Below are positions 27,284 through 36,853 of a DNA stretch of 64,000 bases, piece by piece. A model generated the notes under the pieces. That model did not search any database. It was not told the origin of the DNA and saw only the letters and a list, made by a program, of their open reading frames with translations. Position 1 is the stretch's first letter, and every line of letters starts with the position of its first letter. The position numbers were made by a program, and so were the translations under genes. The stretch is from Thermoanaerobacterium thermosaccharolyticum DSM 571 (GTDB lineage Bacteria; Bacillota; Thermoanaerobacteria; Thermoanaerobacterales; Thermoanaerobacteraceae), in the NCBI RefSeq assembly GCF_000145615.1, contig NC_014410.1, positions 1,723,501-1,787,500 of the forward strand. Direction: 5' to 3'.

Positions 27284-28009
27284 TTAAACAAGTCTGTTGA
27301 TTTCTTTTTTTAACCTTTTTAAAATCCTTTTTTCAAGACGTGAGATATATGATTGAGATATCCCAAGCATATCAGCGACTTCTTTCTGTGTCATCTCTGC
27401 CCCACCGCCAAGGCCAAATCTTAAACCTATTATCCTTTTTTCCCTTTCTGAAAGCTTTTTTAGTGCTGTCTTCAATAATTGTTTATCCACTTCATCTTCT
27501 ATCATTTTATATACTATTTCATTATCTGTTCCTAATATGTCTGAAAGAAGAAGTTCATTACCATCCCAATCGATATTTAATGGTTCATCAAATGAAACTT
27601 CCATTCTCGTCTTGCTATTTCTCCTAAGATACATTAGTATTTCATTTTCGATACACCTAGATGCATAAGTAGCAAGTTTTATCTTTTTATGAGGATTAAA
27701 AGTATTTATTGCTTTAATGAGTCCAATTGTTCCAATTGATATCAAATCTTCTATGCCTACACCGGTATTTTCAAACTTTTTAGCAATATACACAACCAAT
27801 CTCAAATTTCTTTCAATAAGCATTGACTTTGCAGCATTATCTCCCGATTCCATTTTGGCTATAAGGAATATTTCTTCTTCTGTCGAAAGCGGTGGAGGCA
27901 GCGCCTCACTGCCACCAACATAAAAAATTGATTCTCTTATTTTTAGTTTTGTCAATATTTTTATTACTGCTAACTGTACAGTTATTTTTATCCTAGTTCT
28001 AAGTTTCAC
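27284..28009 (-). CDS. sigE: RNA polymerase sporulation sigma factor SigE (pro-form)
   Basis: A 241-residue sigma factor with an N-terminal pro-sequence of about 25-30 residues rich in basic and hydrophobic residues, then [17 protein letters not shown], which marks the processing region, region 2 ([26 protein letters not shown]) and a region 4 HTH. Pro-sigma-E is cleaved by SpoIIGA in the mother cell. The start is GTG with GGAGGG seven bases upstream. It lies 14 bases after spoIIGA. Confidence 0.97.
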   Translation of the reverse strand: MKLRTRIKITVQLAVIKILTKLKIRESIFYVGGSEALPPPLSTEEEIFLIAKMESGDNAAKSMLIERNLRLVVYIAKKFENTGVGIEDLISIGTIGLIKAINTFNPHKKIKLATYASRCIENEILMYLRRNSKTRMEVSFDEPLNIDWDGNELLLSDILGTDNEIVYKMIEDEVDKQLLKTALKKLSEREKRIIGLRFGLGGGAEMTQKEVADMLGISQSYISRLEKRILKRLKKEINRLV

Positions 28010-28023
28010 TCAATATCCCTCCA

Positions 28024-28866
28024 CTAAATTAGTAATTCTGAACCAATAAGTGCTTCATAATCACCTGTCGCATTTAGCCTTTTTAAATAAATCCCTATAA
28101 TCACATTTTTAAAAGATTTTTTGTTACCATCAATTATTAGATTATCAGGTATAAATCCTACCATCATGCCACTATCAGTTCCAATTGAATTGTATGGCAC
28201 TAATCTAAATCTCTTAAGCCATCTGTCGTCATCTACAACTTTTGGTATTTCAAAAATATCGTTTATATTCCCTCTATCAAATAAGCTTTTTACTCCTTCG
28301 GGTAGTAAATTTTTCAATGCGTTGTACTCAACTATCACAACTGGATAATTTGACAGAGGATCGTGCAAAGTATTGCCAGTATCTAAAATTGCTTTTATAT
28401 CCTTTTTCATATTATTCATGTCAATTTGAATAACATGAATAATATCGCTTTCTAAATTCTTTTTTGAGATATACCCCCATCCAATGTAAATTAATAGAAT
28501 GGATATAAATAGTGCTCCAATTATGATTTGCTTCAAATCAAAATTGGCAAGATATATTAATGCAAATGCTGCCCCTCCAACAATAAATGAAATCAGATAA
28601 AAAATACTCATAATCTTTATAAACTCGTACAACTTTTTATAACCAAATGTGATTATAATCATTAAAATTGATATTATTATTTTAAAAGGAAGTGAATAAA
28701 TTATATTAGGTAAAGAAAAAAATATCAAAATAACGTATGATGCACCTAGCAAAGATGAAAAAAACAAATTAATATTTCTGGCTTTCGATTTTGAAAATCT
28801 CTTTGTAAGGTATAAAATAATGTAATTTATAATTAAGTTTTCAAGAAAAATAACATCAACGTACAT
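28024..28866 (-). CDS. spoIIGA: Pro-sigma-E processing protease SpoIIGA
   Basis: A 280-residue membrane protease. Five hydrophobic helices occupy about the first 140 residues. The C-terminal aspartic-protease half carries the catalytic Asp in AILDTGNTL and a late conserved segment IDGNKKSFKNVIIGIY. It is activated by the forespore signal SpoIIR and cleaves pro-sigma-E. ATG at 28866 is preferred because GGAG precedes it. The 190-base AT-rich region upstream has TATAAT-like elements but no clear Spo0A box. Confidence 0.93.
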   Translation of the reverse strand: MYVDVIFLENLIINYIILYLTKRFSKSKARNINLFFSSLLGASYVILIFFSLPNIIYSLPFKIIISILMIIITFGYKKLYEFIKIMSIFYLISFIVGGAAFALIYLANFDLKQIIIGALFISILLIYIGWGYISKKNLESDIIHVIQIDMNNMKKDIKAILDTGNTLHDPLSNYPVVIVEYNALKNLLPEGVKSLFDRGNINDIFEIPKVVDDDRWLKRFRLVPYNSIGTDSGMMVGFIPDNLIIDGNKKSFKNVIIGIYLKRLNATGDYEALIGSELLI

Positions 28867-29060
28867 ATTGACCAGCTCCAAATGACATTATAAACCATCT
28901 AAATTATATATATTCAAATGATAAACCTTTATTCTTATTATAATAAAAAATTATCAATAAAAATGTTATAATTTGGCATCTATTATCTACGTTAATGAAT
29001 ATTTTTTTATTGAATTTTAACATTTAATGTTATATATTGTAATTGTCTATACATAAAAAA

Positions 29061-29089
29061 ACACCTTAATCTATAGTCAATTAAGGTGT
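29061..29089 (-). terminator. Terminator of ftsZ and the dcw cluster
   Basis: Ten-base arms ACACCTTAAT and ATTAAGGTGT, then a run of T on the minus strand, lie directly after the ftsZ stop codon. Confidence 0.85.
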
Positions 29090-29097
29090 ATAGCCTC

Positions 29098-30186
29098 TCA
29101 TTTTTTCCCTCTTCTTAAAAATGTAGGTATATCAAGGTCATCATTGTCAAACTTTATAACCTCATTTATCTCTTTTATCTCATTTTGCTGTTTAATTTCT
29201 TTTTCGATTTTGGGCTTCTTTTCTGCTTCAAATTTCTTTTCAAATCCTGTTGCAATCACAGTAATTCTAATCTGATCTTCTAAACTCTCATCGATTACTG
29301 CGCCAAATATTATGTTTGCATCAGGATCAGCAGTTTCGTATATGTAGTTTGCAGCCTCATTTACTTCAAATATGCTAAGATTAGATCCACCTGCAATATT
29401 TAATAATATGCCCCTTGCTCCTTCAATAGATGTCTCTAAGAGAGGGCTTTGAACCGCTTGCTTTGCAGCTTCAGTAGCTTTATTTTCACCAGACGCTATG
29501 CCAATTCCCATATGGGCAAGACCCGTCTCCATCATTATTGTTTTAACATCTGCAAAATCCACATTTACAAGTCCAGGTACAGCAATCAAGTCTGAAATAC
29601 CTTGGACACCTTGTCTTAGCACATCGTCCGCTATTTTAAATGCATCTAACATAGAGGTCTTTTTCTCGGCTACTTGCAAAAGCCTGTCATTTGGTATAGT
29701 GACAAGCGCATCCACATGCTTTTTAAGGTCACTAATACCCATTTCAGCATGGGCCATTCTTTTTCTACCTTCAAATGTAAATGGCTTTGTAACAACACCA
29801 ACAGTCAGTATCCCCAATTCTTTCGTTATTTCAGCAACTACAGGGGCAGCACCCGTTCCAGTTCCACCTCCCATGCCAGCAGTTATAAAAACCATATCTG
29901 CACCATTTATAATCTTTTCAATCTCATCTTTTGTCTCTTCTGCTGCTTTTTTACCGATTTCAGGGTTTGCACCTGCACCAAGTCCTTTAGTCAGCTTATC
30001 CCCTATCTGAATCTTTGTCTCTGCTTTTGACATGTAAAGTGCTTGTTTGTCTGTATTAATTGCTATGAATTCAACACCTTTAAGCCCTGCCTCAATCATT
30101 CTGTTTACAGCATTTCCACCACCGCCACCAACGCCAATTACTTTGATATTTGCAAATTGCTCCATATCTGTTTCAATACCTATCAT
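29098..30186 (-). CDS. ftsZ: Cell division protein FtsZ
   Basis: A 362-residue tubulin-like GTPase. The N-terminal [13 protein letters not shown], the tubulin signature [11 protein letters not shown] near residue 108, and the synergy loop [11 protein letters not shown] are clear. The C-terminal linker ends in [11 protein letters not shown], the tail that contacts FtsA and other partners. FtsZ polymerises into the division ring. The start has AGGAGGG six bases upstream. It follows ftsA by 12 bases and is last in the cluster. Confidence 0.98.
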   Translation of the reverse strand: MIGIETDMEQFANIKVIGVGGGGGNAVNRMIEAGLKGVEFIAINTDKQALYMSKAETKIQIGDKLTKGLGAGANPEIGKKAAEETKDEIEKIINGADMVFITAGMGGGTGTGAAPVVAEITKELGILTVGVVTKPFTFEGRKRMAHAEMGISDLKKHVDALVTIPNDRLLQVAEKKTSMLDAFKIADDVLRQGVQGISDLIAVPGLVNVDFADVKTIMMETGLAHMGIGIASGENKATEAAKQAVQSPLLETSIEGARGILLNIAGGSNLSIFEVNEAANYIYETADPDANIIFGAVIDESLEDQIRITVIATGFEKKFEAEKKPKIEKEIKQQNEIKEINEVIKFDNDDLDIPTFLRRGKK

Positions 30187-30198
30187 ATAAGACCCTCC

Positions 30199-31428
30199 TC
30201 ATATCCAAAAATCATTAAACCATTCTTTTATTCTTAGCAATACTCCATTTTTCTTTTTGTCTTTCTCTTTTGGGATCTCACCTTGTTTTTTATATAAATA
30301 CTTCCGATTTGCATAAACATATTTTACAATTCCAACTGATGCAGAATAAACTGGTGTAGATACTCCAATTGCATCTGGCAAACCTAATCTTACATTTTTT
30401 CCTAAAATACTCTCCGCTAAATCTAAGCTTCCTTTTATAAAAGCTATTCCTCCTCCTGTTATTACAATATTTGTCGACACAAGGTCAATGACGTTAGAAC
30501 TTTTCATTTCCTCATATACCATAGTCAATATTTCGCTTACCCTTGCTTCTATAATATCTATTATATCATTTAATTTAGTATCTTGAGAACTGTGATTTGC
30601 AATATTTGCTATTTTTACTGTTTCATCATTGTTTTCTAATTTCACGACAGAGCCGTATTTCTTCTTTATAATTTCGGCTTCTTCAAAAGAAATCTTTAAC
30701 CCAATGGACAAGTCATTCGTTATATGATTTCCTCCAACAGGTATCATACCCGTATAAATCAAATTTCCTGATTTAAATACAGCTATATCAGTTATTCCTG
30801 CACCTATATCAATCAATGCAGCGCCAAGTTCTTTTTCGTCTTTCGTCATTATAGCCTCTGCAGTTGCCAGTGGCTCTACAATTATGCCAGACATGTTGTA
30901 TCCTGCTTTTTTAACACACTTTTCCATATTCTGAACAGCGGTTAAGCTCCCTGTTACAATGGCTGCATCGACTTCCAGTCTAATTCCTGCCATACCTACA
31001 GGATCTTTTATTTCACCATAACCATCTACTATATACTCAATAGGAATAAGCTCTATTATCTGCTTATCAGATGGTATAGCCATTATCTTAGCTGCTTGTA
31101 AAACTCTTTCCACATCCTGATTTGTTATCTCTTTATCGTCTCTAGTTACGGCAACAAGACCTTTGTTTCTGTATATTTCAGTAAGTCCACCGGGTATTTT
31201 TATATACACAGATGTAACTTTTTGATTAGCCATTCTTTCTGCCTGTTCGATCGATTTTTTGATGGAAAATGCAGTTGTCTCAATATCAACAACAACTCCT
31301 TTTTTCATCCCATTACATGGATACATGCCAATGCCGATTATCCTAAGCTCACCATTCTTATCACATTGTCCAATGATAGTACATACCTTTGATGTCCCGA
31401 TATCAATCCCTGTTATGATTTCGTTCAA
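30199..31428 (-). CDS. ftsA: Cell division protein FtsA
   Basis: A 409-residue actin-like ATPase: GIDIGTSKVC phosphate-1 motif, ALIDIGAGITDIAVF phosphate-2 motif, and VITGGG adenosine motif. The C-terminus ends in an amphipathic helix (RIKEWFNDFW) that would tether it to the membrane. It links FtsZ to the membrane and recruits later division proteins. The ATG lies 22 bases after the sbp gene. Confidence 0.96.
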   Translation of the reverse strand: MNEIITGIDIGTSKVCTIIGQCDKNGELRIIGIGMYPCNGMKKGVVVDIETTAFSIKKSIEQAERMANQKVTSVYIKIPGGLTEIYRNKGLVAVTRDDKEITNQDVERVLQAAKIMAIPSDKQIIELIPIEYIVDGYGEIKDPVGMAGIRLEVDAAIVTGSLTAVQNMEKCVKKAGYNMSGIIVEPLATAEAIMTKDEKELGAALIDIGAGITDIAVFKSGNLIYTGMIPVGGNHITNDLSIGLKISFEEAEIIKKKYGSVVKLENNDETVKIANIANHSSQDTKLNDIIDIIEARVSEILTMVYEEMKSSNVIDLVSTNIVITGGGIAFIKGSLDLAESILGKNVRLGLPDAIGVSTPVYSASVGIVKYVYANRKYLYKKQGEIPKEKDKKKNGVLLRIKEWFNDFWI

Positions 31429-31450
31429 TTAATTCTCCTCCCCTCGGAGC

Positions 31451-31798
31451 TTATTGTTTTTTCGAAATGTTATTCAAAATGTATCTCCTTATGTACGCAA
31501 AATTGGTAAACAACCTGCTACCAAAAGCAAATATAGCAGCCAAATAAATTGGTACGCCTAATACATCGCCTATATATGCCAAAACTGCTGCTAATATCGC
31601 ATTTCCAAAAAATCCTGATATAAAAATAGCGTTATTAAATTTATTTTCAAGACTGGCTCGAATTCCTCCAAAAACAGAATCCAGCGCAGCTAATATAGCA
31701 ACAGAAAGATACGATGTATAAGCAGGAGGTAAGTTGATGGGCAGGAAAAATCCAATAGCAAGTCCTAAAGCTAAACTTAAAACTATAATCAGTGCCAT
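31451..31798 (-). CDS. sbp: Small basic protein, DUF1290 membrane protein
   Basis: A 115-residue membrane protein with three predicted helices: an N-terminal one, SVAILAALDSVFGGIRA, and a GNAILAAVLAYIGD segment, typical of Sbp (DUF1290). The family sits in the dcw cluster between DUF881 genes and ftsA/ftsZ in many Firmicutes; no precise role is known to me. Its ATG overlaps the DUF881 stop. Confidence 0.9.
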   Translation of the reverse strand: MALIIVLSLALGLAIGFFLPINLPPAYTSYLSVAILAALDSVFGGIRASLENKFNNAIFISGFFGNAILAAVLAYIGDVLGVPIYLAAIFAFGSRLFTNFAYIRRYILNNISKKQ

Positions 31799-32517
31799 TA
31801 ATCATTCCCTCCTTCGTAAGGTTTCGCATATTTATACGTCAAAACCCCATCATACTTTTTTACTAATAATTTATCAGACCTTTTTATGCTAACTTGAATT
31901 CCCCAGTTCAACAATGTATCAACAATACCACCTTTTAGCTTCAATGCAGCCTCAAGTGTATCTGGGTTTCCAATAGCCTTTACAACATATGGAGCATTAA
32001 ATCTAACTGAATTTATATCCATGGTAGTTCCAATCATCCTAATTTCTGACGTAGCGACAAGTCTCTGATCATTTATAGATATAGCTTCAGCTCCTGCAGC
32101 TCTCAGTTCATTTACTATATTCAGCAAATCTTCATCATGAACTAGAAAAGCATTTTGATCATCGCCTGGCTGCAGCTGTTTATCGCTATTATTTATAGTG
32201 ACTATAACGCCAGGACCTTCAACATCAGATAATCCAGCTAGTTCTTTATATTTGTCAAGGTCATCCTTAAGTGATTTTGTAACTGCACTAGTTTTTGCTG
32301 CAGAATTTTCATAACTTGATATCTTAGATTCTAAATCATTTATCTGTTTTTTTAATTCATCCCTTTCCTTTTGGACCTGGTTTAATTTACTCGTAAGCTC
32401 CTCTGCTCTCTGCACTGTAATATTATCACTATTTTTCACATTTCTAAATTGTGTTGATATCATTATTCCAAGAACAATACATACAAAAGCAATAGAAATA
32501 AAAAAGTTCCTTTTCAC
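31798..32517 (-). CDS. DUF881 family protein (YlxW-like)
   Basis: A 239-residue protein: one N-terminal membrane helix, a coiled coil (about 35-80) rich in heptad Leu/Lys/Glu, then the DUF881 domain with VEGPGVIVTINNS, VNELRAAGAEAISINDQR and a FNAPYVVKAIGNP segment. It is probably an outward-facing division-associated protein, judging from its place between ftsQ and sbp. Only one DUF881 gene is present; some relatives carry two. Confidence 0.88.
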   Translation of the reverse strand: MKRNFFISIAFVCIVLGIMISTQFRNVKNSDNITVQRAEELTSKLNQVQKERDELKKQINDLESKISSYENSAAKTSAVTKSLKDDLDKYKELAGLSDVEGPGVIVTINNSDKQLQPGDDQNAFLVHDEDLLNIVNELRAAGAEAISINDQRLVATSEIRMIGTTMDINSVRFNAPYVVKAIGNPDTLEAALKLKGGIVDTLLNWGIQVSIKRSDKLLVKKYDGVLTYKYAKPYEGGND

Positions 32518-32534
32518 AGCATTACCTCCATTTC

Positions 32535-33254
32535 CTATGGCATATAAATCGGGTTTCCATCGCTAACTATAAGGACATTTCCGCTGTAATAGCCTTTTTT
32601 TTGTAAGTCATCTAGTATTCTTTCAGAAAACTTTAAATAATAACTGAGATCGTCGACATTTTCTAATACTATATTTATTCCTGATTTCGTCTCTAATGTT
32701 ATCTTTGAGCCATTGACAATGATAGCCTTGTATATATTTTTATTATATATTAACGGCAGCAGTTTTGCTATATCCTTATTATTACTTATCTTGCTAACAT
32801 TACTACCTATATCAAATTTTGTTATACTTATACCTTCTATTACAGGTAATTTATCATTATAATCTCCTAGCTCTACTGCCACACAATCTGTATCAATATA
32901 CAAATACTTGTTTTTATAGCCTAACTGTGCAGCTACCTTTCGTTCGTCAACTTTAATTTCCACTTTTGATGGATACAATATTTTAACGAATGCATCTTTT
33001 ATATAAGGATGTTTCTCAATAGAATTAAGAACTTTTGATTTATTAATTTTGAAAATATTGCTGCCTATCTCAATACCTGACATTTTAATTATGTCATTTT
33101 TTTCTACGGTTTTCGCTCCATAAACGTATATTTCTTTTACATTAAACACAGATGACCTAAAAACCACAATATATAATATAAGTGCGATTATAAATAAAAC
33201 AAATATTAAGATTCCATATCTTCTTTTTAATCTAAATTGTCTTCTTTCCACCAT
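32535..33254 (-). CDS. divIB: Cell division protein FtsQ/DivIB
   Basis: A 239-residue bitopic protein: basic N-terminus, one membrane helix (about 13-33), a POTRA domain starting FNVKEIYVYGAKTVEKNDIIKMSGI, and the extracellular beta domain. It belongs to the FtsQ-FtsL-FtsB (DivIC) divisome complex. A ribosome-binding AGAGGCG lies seven bases upstream. A strong hairpin lies between it and murA. Confidence 0.9.
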   Translation of the reverse strand: MVERRQFRLKRRYGILIFVLFIIALILYIVVFRSSVFNVKEIYVYGAKTVEKNDIIKMSGIEIGSNIFKINKSKVLNSIEKHPYIKDAFVKILYPSKVEIKVDERKVAAQLGYKNKYLYIDTDCVAVELGDYNDKLPVIEGISITKFDIGSNVSKISNNKDIAKLLPLIYNKNIYKAIIVNGSKITLETKSGINIVLENVDDLSYYLKFSERILDDLQKKGYYSGNVLIVSDGNPIYMP

Positions 33255-33296
33255 ATATATTCGCCTCTATCCTATGCTTGTACAAATTTTAGGGTG

Positions 33297-33324
33297 ATGT
33301 AAAACAGCCATTGCTGTTTTACAT
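33297..33324 (-). terminator. Perfect hairpin between murA and divIB
   Basis: Twelve-base arms ATGTAAAACAGC and GCTGTTTTACAT enclose a four-base loop, starting inside the last codons of murA. A terminal T-tract is absent, so it is more probably an attenuator, processing site or transcription pause than a full terminator. Confidence 0.55.
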
Positions 33325-34569
33325 AGTTCTCTCTATGCTGGCACCAAGATTTTTTAAGTTCTCACTAAAATCCTCATATCCTCTATCAATATGTTCTATG
33401 TCTTCTACAATCGTAGTTCCAACTGCACCTAATCCTGCTAAGACTAATGCTGCTCCACCTCTTAAATCCTTTGCTAAAACATTTGTCCCCGTCAACTTTT
33501 CGACACCTTTTACTACTGCAATACGACCATCTACTTTTATATCTGCTCCCATTCTTACCAGTTCCTCTGTATACTTAAACCTATTGTCAAATATCGTCTC
33601 TGTAATTATTGATGTTCCGTCTGCCGTCGACAAAAGAGAAACCATTTGTGCCTGTAAATCAGTTGGAAATCCTGGAAATGGAAGAGTAATTATCATGTCA
33701 ACGGCTTTTGCTCTTGCACACGGTTCTAACTTTATAAAGTCATTACCAGATACTATCTTAAATCCACACTCATTAAGCTTAGACAAAAGAGAGTCTATAT
33801 GTCTTTTTACAACATTTGTGAGAACTACTTCTCCTTTTGTGATAGCAGATGCAATAAGATACGTTCCAGCTACTATCCTATCAGGTATTATCGTATATTC
33901 TGTATCATGTAATTCTTTAACACCACGTATAACAATTGTATTGGTACCTGCACCGGAAATCTTAGCACCCATAGAATTCAAAAAGTTTTGAAGATCCTCT
34001 ATTTCTGGTTCTTTTGCTGCATTTCCTATCACAGTCGTTCCATCTGCCATAGACGCCGCCAGCATAATGTTTTCTGTAGCACCAACGCTGGGCAAATCCA
34101 AATGTATCTCACCGCCACCTATTGAAGAGCATTTACAGTTAATATAACCATATGATTCATATATAGATATACCTAGCTTTCTTAAGCTTTTTAAATGCAA
34201 ATCAATCGGCCTATGTCCGATATCGCATCCACCTGGAAAACTTATCTGTGCAATATTATTTCTTGCTACCAAAGCTCCCATCAAAAAAATTGATGACCTC
34301 ATAGCTCTCATAAGCTTATCAGGGATGTGATAATCTATAACGCCGCTGGAATCAACAATAATATCCGAATCATTAAATTCCACAGTACAGCCCAAATGCC
34401 TCAATATTTCTATCATAGAATACACATCTTTCAATTTTGGACATGAATGTAAAATACTTACACCTTTGTTCAATAATGTTGCAGCAAGTATCGGCAATAC
34501 AGAATTCTTTGCACCGTTTATCCGTACTTCACCTTTTAATCTATTTCCTCCTTCAATTACATACTTCAT
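33319..34569 (-). CDS. murA: UDP-N-acetylglucosamine 1-carboxyvinyltransferase MurA
   Basis: A 416-residue two-domain enzyme that transfers enolpyruvate from PEP to UDP-GlcNAc, the first committed step of peptidoglycan synthesis. The N-terminus has NGAKNSVLPILAATLL. The catalytic Cys, target of fosfomycin, is in FPGGCDIGHRPIDLHL near residue 116. PLPFPGFPTDLQAQ-like TLPFPGFPTDLQAQ and RGGAALVLAGL are conserved. Its Shine-Dalgarno sequence can be masked by a hairpin (34581-34631). Confidence 0.97.
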   Translation of the reverse strand: MKYVIEGGNRLKGEVRINGAKNSVLPILAATLLNKGVSILHSCPKLKDVYSMIEILRHLGCTVEFNDSDIIVDSSGVIDYHIPDKLMRAMRSSIFLMGALVARNNIAQISFPGGCDIGHRPIDLHLKSLRKLGISIYESYGYINCKCSSIGGGEIHLDLPSVGATENIMLAASMADGTTVIGNAAKEPEIEDLQNFLNSMGAKISGAGTNTIVIRGVKELHDTEYTIIPDRIVAGTYLIASAITKGEVVLTNVVKRHIDSLLSKLNECGFKIVSGNDFIKLEPCARAKAVDMIITLPFPGFPTDLQAQMVSLLSTADGTSIITETIFDNRFKYTEELVRMGADIKVDGRIAVVKGVEKLTGTNVLAKDLRGGAALVLAGLGAVGTTIVEDIEHIDRGYEDFSENLKNLGASIERTM

Positions 34570-34580
34570 CCCATTCTATC

Positions 34581-34631
34581 ACCTCCTGTTAAGCTGTACA
34601 CTTCATAATATGCATCCTAGCTACAGGAGGT
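34581..34631 (-). promoter_or_regulatory. Hairpin masking the murA ribosome-binding site
   Basis: ACCTCCTGT at 34623-34631 (minus-strand RNA, upstream) is perfectly complementary to ACAGGAGGT at 34581-34589, which contains the murA Shine-Dalgarno sequence. An AGCT/AGCT pairing can extend the stem. The loop is 33 bases. No T-tract follows, so a terminator is unlikely. Confidence 0.55.
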
Positions 34632-34640
34632 TACAATAGC

Positions 34641-35735
34641 TCATTTCAAGTCGTTAATTAGCTTGTATATTTCCTTTGTAGCATCAATTTTTGAAAGTTT
34701 TTTTGCATTTGATTTCATTCTTTCTAGTACAACAGGATCTTTTAAGATGGATGATACTTTATCATATAAAATATCTCCATTTAATTCTCTCTCAAGAATT
34801 GCTATTGCAGCACCATTCTTTTCAAGCACTCTTGCATTGTATTCTTGATGGTTATGTGTAACATTTGGAGAAGGTATCAAAATTGATGCTGTTGATGTTG
34901 CCAATAGCTCAGCAAGTGTTATAGCGCCAGCTCTGCACACCATTATATCCGCAACTGCATACACATCACCCATATCATAACAATATGGAATTATCTTAAT
35001 ATTCTTTCCTATTTTTATATCGTAATCTTTAATCATTTTTATTACAGTATCGTATTGATTTTTTCCTGTTATCATGAGTATTTGAAAATCATCATCGACA
35101 CGTTTTATCAATTCAATCATGTACTCATTTATCTTAGCAGCACCTCTACTACCTCCAACAGAAACTACAACTTTCTTACCGGGCTCTAATCCAAGTTTCT
35201 TAAAAGCTTGCACCTTATTAGCACCTAATATCTCCATCCTTACAGGATTTCCTGTTACGTAGACATTGTCTTTATTTCGAAAATATTTTTTTGAATCATC
35301 AAAAGCAGTTGCAATAATATCCACAAACCTTGAAAGTATCCTGTTTGTAAGCCCAGGGAAGGCATTTTGCTCGTGTATCAATGTTGGTATATGCTTAAGG
35401 GCTGCAATCATTACTACAGGTCCACAAACATATCCTCCTGTTCCAATTACAATATCTGGCTTGTATTCATCGATTATTTTCTTTGCATCTATTAAACCAT
35501 CAAAAGCAATTTTAATCGTCCTTAAAGTGTCAAGTGATAATTTCCGTTTAAAGCCTTTCACTCTTATAGTTTTAAGCTCAAATCCTGATTTCGGTACCAG
35601 CTCTTTTTCAAGTCCTTTCTCTGTGCCAACAAATAATATTTCTGCGTCCTTTTCATTTCTTTTAATTTCATTTGCAATTGCTACTGCTGGATAAATATGT
35701 CCACCGGTGCCTCCGCCTGTTAGCAAATATCTCAT
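34641..35735 (-). CDS. murG: Undecaprenyldiphospho-muramoylpentapeptide beta-N-acetylglucosaminyltransferase MurG
   Basis: A 364-residue peripheral membrane GT28 enzyme that makes lipid II from lipid I. Motifs: TGGGTGGHIYPAVAI at the N-terminus, GTGGYVCGP near 96, VVSVGGSRGA near 180, and a CRAGAITLAEL donor-site motif near 260. ATG at 35735 follows TAGGAGC; an upstream ATG at 35762 would overlap ftsW. Confidence 0.96.
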   Translation of the reverse strand: MRYLLTGGGTGGHIYPAVAIANEIKRNEKDAEILFVGTEKGLEKELVPKSGFELKTIRVKGFKRKLSLDTLRTIKIAFDGLIDAKKIIDEYKPDIVIGTGGYVCGPVVMIAALKHIPTLIHEQNAFPGLTNRILSRFVDIIATAFDDSKKYFRNKDNVYVTGNPVRMEILGANKVQAFKKLGLEPGKKVVVSVGGSRGAAKINEYMIELIKRVDDDFQILMITGKNQYDTVIKMIKDYDIKIGKNIKIIPYCYDMGDVYAVADIMVCRAGAITLAELLATSTASILIPSPNVTHNHQEYNARVLEKNGAAIAILERELNGDILYDKVSSILKDPVVLERMKSNAKKLSKIDATKEIYKLINDLK

Positions 35736-35739
35736 TTTA

Positions 35740-36846
35740 TCAGCTCCTATCCATGTTTGCATAGCGTGAAATATTAAGCAATATGCCCATTGCTGCCATC
35801 ATAAATACTGTCGATGTTCCACCGTAGCTTATAAACGGCAGGGACACACCTGTAGCAGGCATTGATGAAGTGACAACTGCAACATTTATTAAAGTTTGAA
35901 CACCAATTATCCCTATTATTCCAGTAGCAGTTAAACACCCAAAGACATCTGGCGCTTTTGCTGCAACCCTGAAACCCCTTATTATGAGATACAAAAACAA
36001 AAGCAATATCGAAGCAGTTCCTATAAGTCCAAGCTCTTCACCGATTATTGAGAAAATAAAATCATTTTGCGGCATCGGCAAATACATAAATTTCTGACGG
36101 CTGCGACCAAGTCCAACACCAAAAAGTCCTCCTGATCCTAAAGCATACAATGATTGTACAATCTGATACCCATGCCCTTTTATATCTTGCCAAGGATTTA
36201 AAAATGTAAATACCCTCTGCCTAATGTATTTTACAGTAGTCACCACAATCAATGCAGCAGAGCCTCCAAGGCCAAACAGTGTCGCCATAAAAGATAATTT
36301 TGCACCAGCTACAAATAAAATAATTATCGATATAATAAATATCGTTCCTGCTGTACTAAAATTAGGTTCTTTCATTATAAGCAAAAAGAAAATTCCAGCG
36401 ATGAAAAGTACCGGTAGCACTCCCTTTTTAAAACTTTTTGCATAATTTGGATTTTTATCAAAATATTTTGCGAAAAATAATATTATCGCATATTTAGCGA
36501 TTTCTGATGGTTGAAGTGTAAATCCACCTATTTCAATCCATCTTGTTGAGTTGTACCTTGTGCTTCCTATACCAGGGAGTAACACAACTATCAACAAAAT
36601 TATCGACAATATTAATAAAATGCTGGATAATTTCTTCAAATTATGATAATCAAAATTCATCATAAAAGTCATGGCAAAAAAACCTATTATGGCCCATAGA
36701 AGCTGTCTTTTTAAAAAATAGAAAGAATCATGGTACTGATAATAAGCGTTGGCAGAGCTTGCGCTAAACACCATTACAACTCCTATAGAAACAAGGACTA
36801 AAACAGATATCAATATGTTGTAATCAACGGGATACTTCCTATTCAC
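35740..36846 (-). CDS. spoVE: SEDS-family peptidoglycan glycosyltransferase FtsW/SpoVE
   Basis: A 368-residue membrane protein with about ten helices. Conserved SEDS signatures: NSTRWIEIGGFTLQPSEIAKYA, FSIIGEELGLIG and a late GVSLPFISYGGTS. It polymerises lipid II with a partner penicillin-binding protein, here presumably the SpoVD-like one of the same cluster. As the only FtsW-like gene here it could serve vegetative division as well as spore cortex synthesis. The start is GTG. Confidence 0.92.
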   Translation of the reverse strand: MNRKYPVDYNILISVLVLVSIGVVMVFSASSANAYYQYHDSFYFLKRQLLWAIIGFFAMTFMMNFDYHNLKKLSSILLILSIILLIVVLLPGIGSTRYNSTRWIEIGGFTLQPSEIAKYAIILFFAKYFDKNPNYAKSFKKGVLPVLFIAGIFFLLIMKEPNFSTAGTIFIISIIILFVAGAKLSFMATLFGLGGSAALIVVTTVKYIRQRVFTFLNPWQDIKGHGYQIVQSLYALGSGGLFGVGLGRSRQKFMYLPMPQNDFIFSIIGEELGLIGTASILLLFLYLIIRGFRVAAKAPDVFGCLTATGIIGIIGVQTLINVAVVTSSMPATGVSLPFISYGGTSTVFMMAAMGILLNISRYANMDRS

Positions 36847-36853
36847 TATAGTA

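Noticed and set aside
28867-29060. Possible Spo0A-dependent sigma-A promoter for spoIIGA
   Set aside because: TATAAT-like sequences exist but no TGTCGAA box and no -35 at useful spacing were found, so it is not listed.
33311-33991. Plus-strand open frame of 226 codons opposite murA
   Set aside because: It is a shadow of murA, with no family motif and no promoter or ribosome-binding site.
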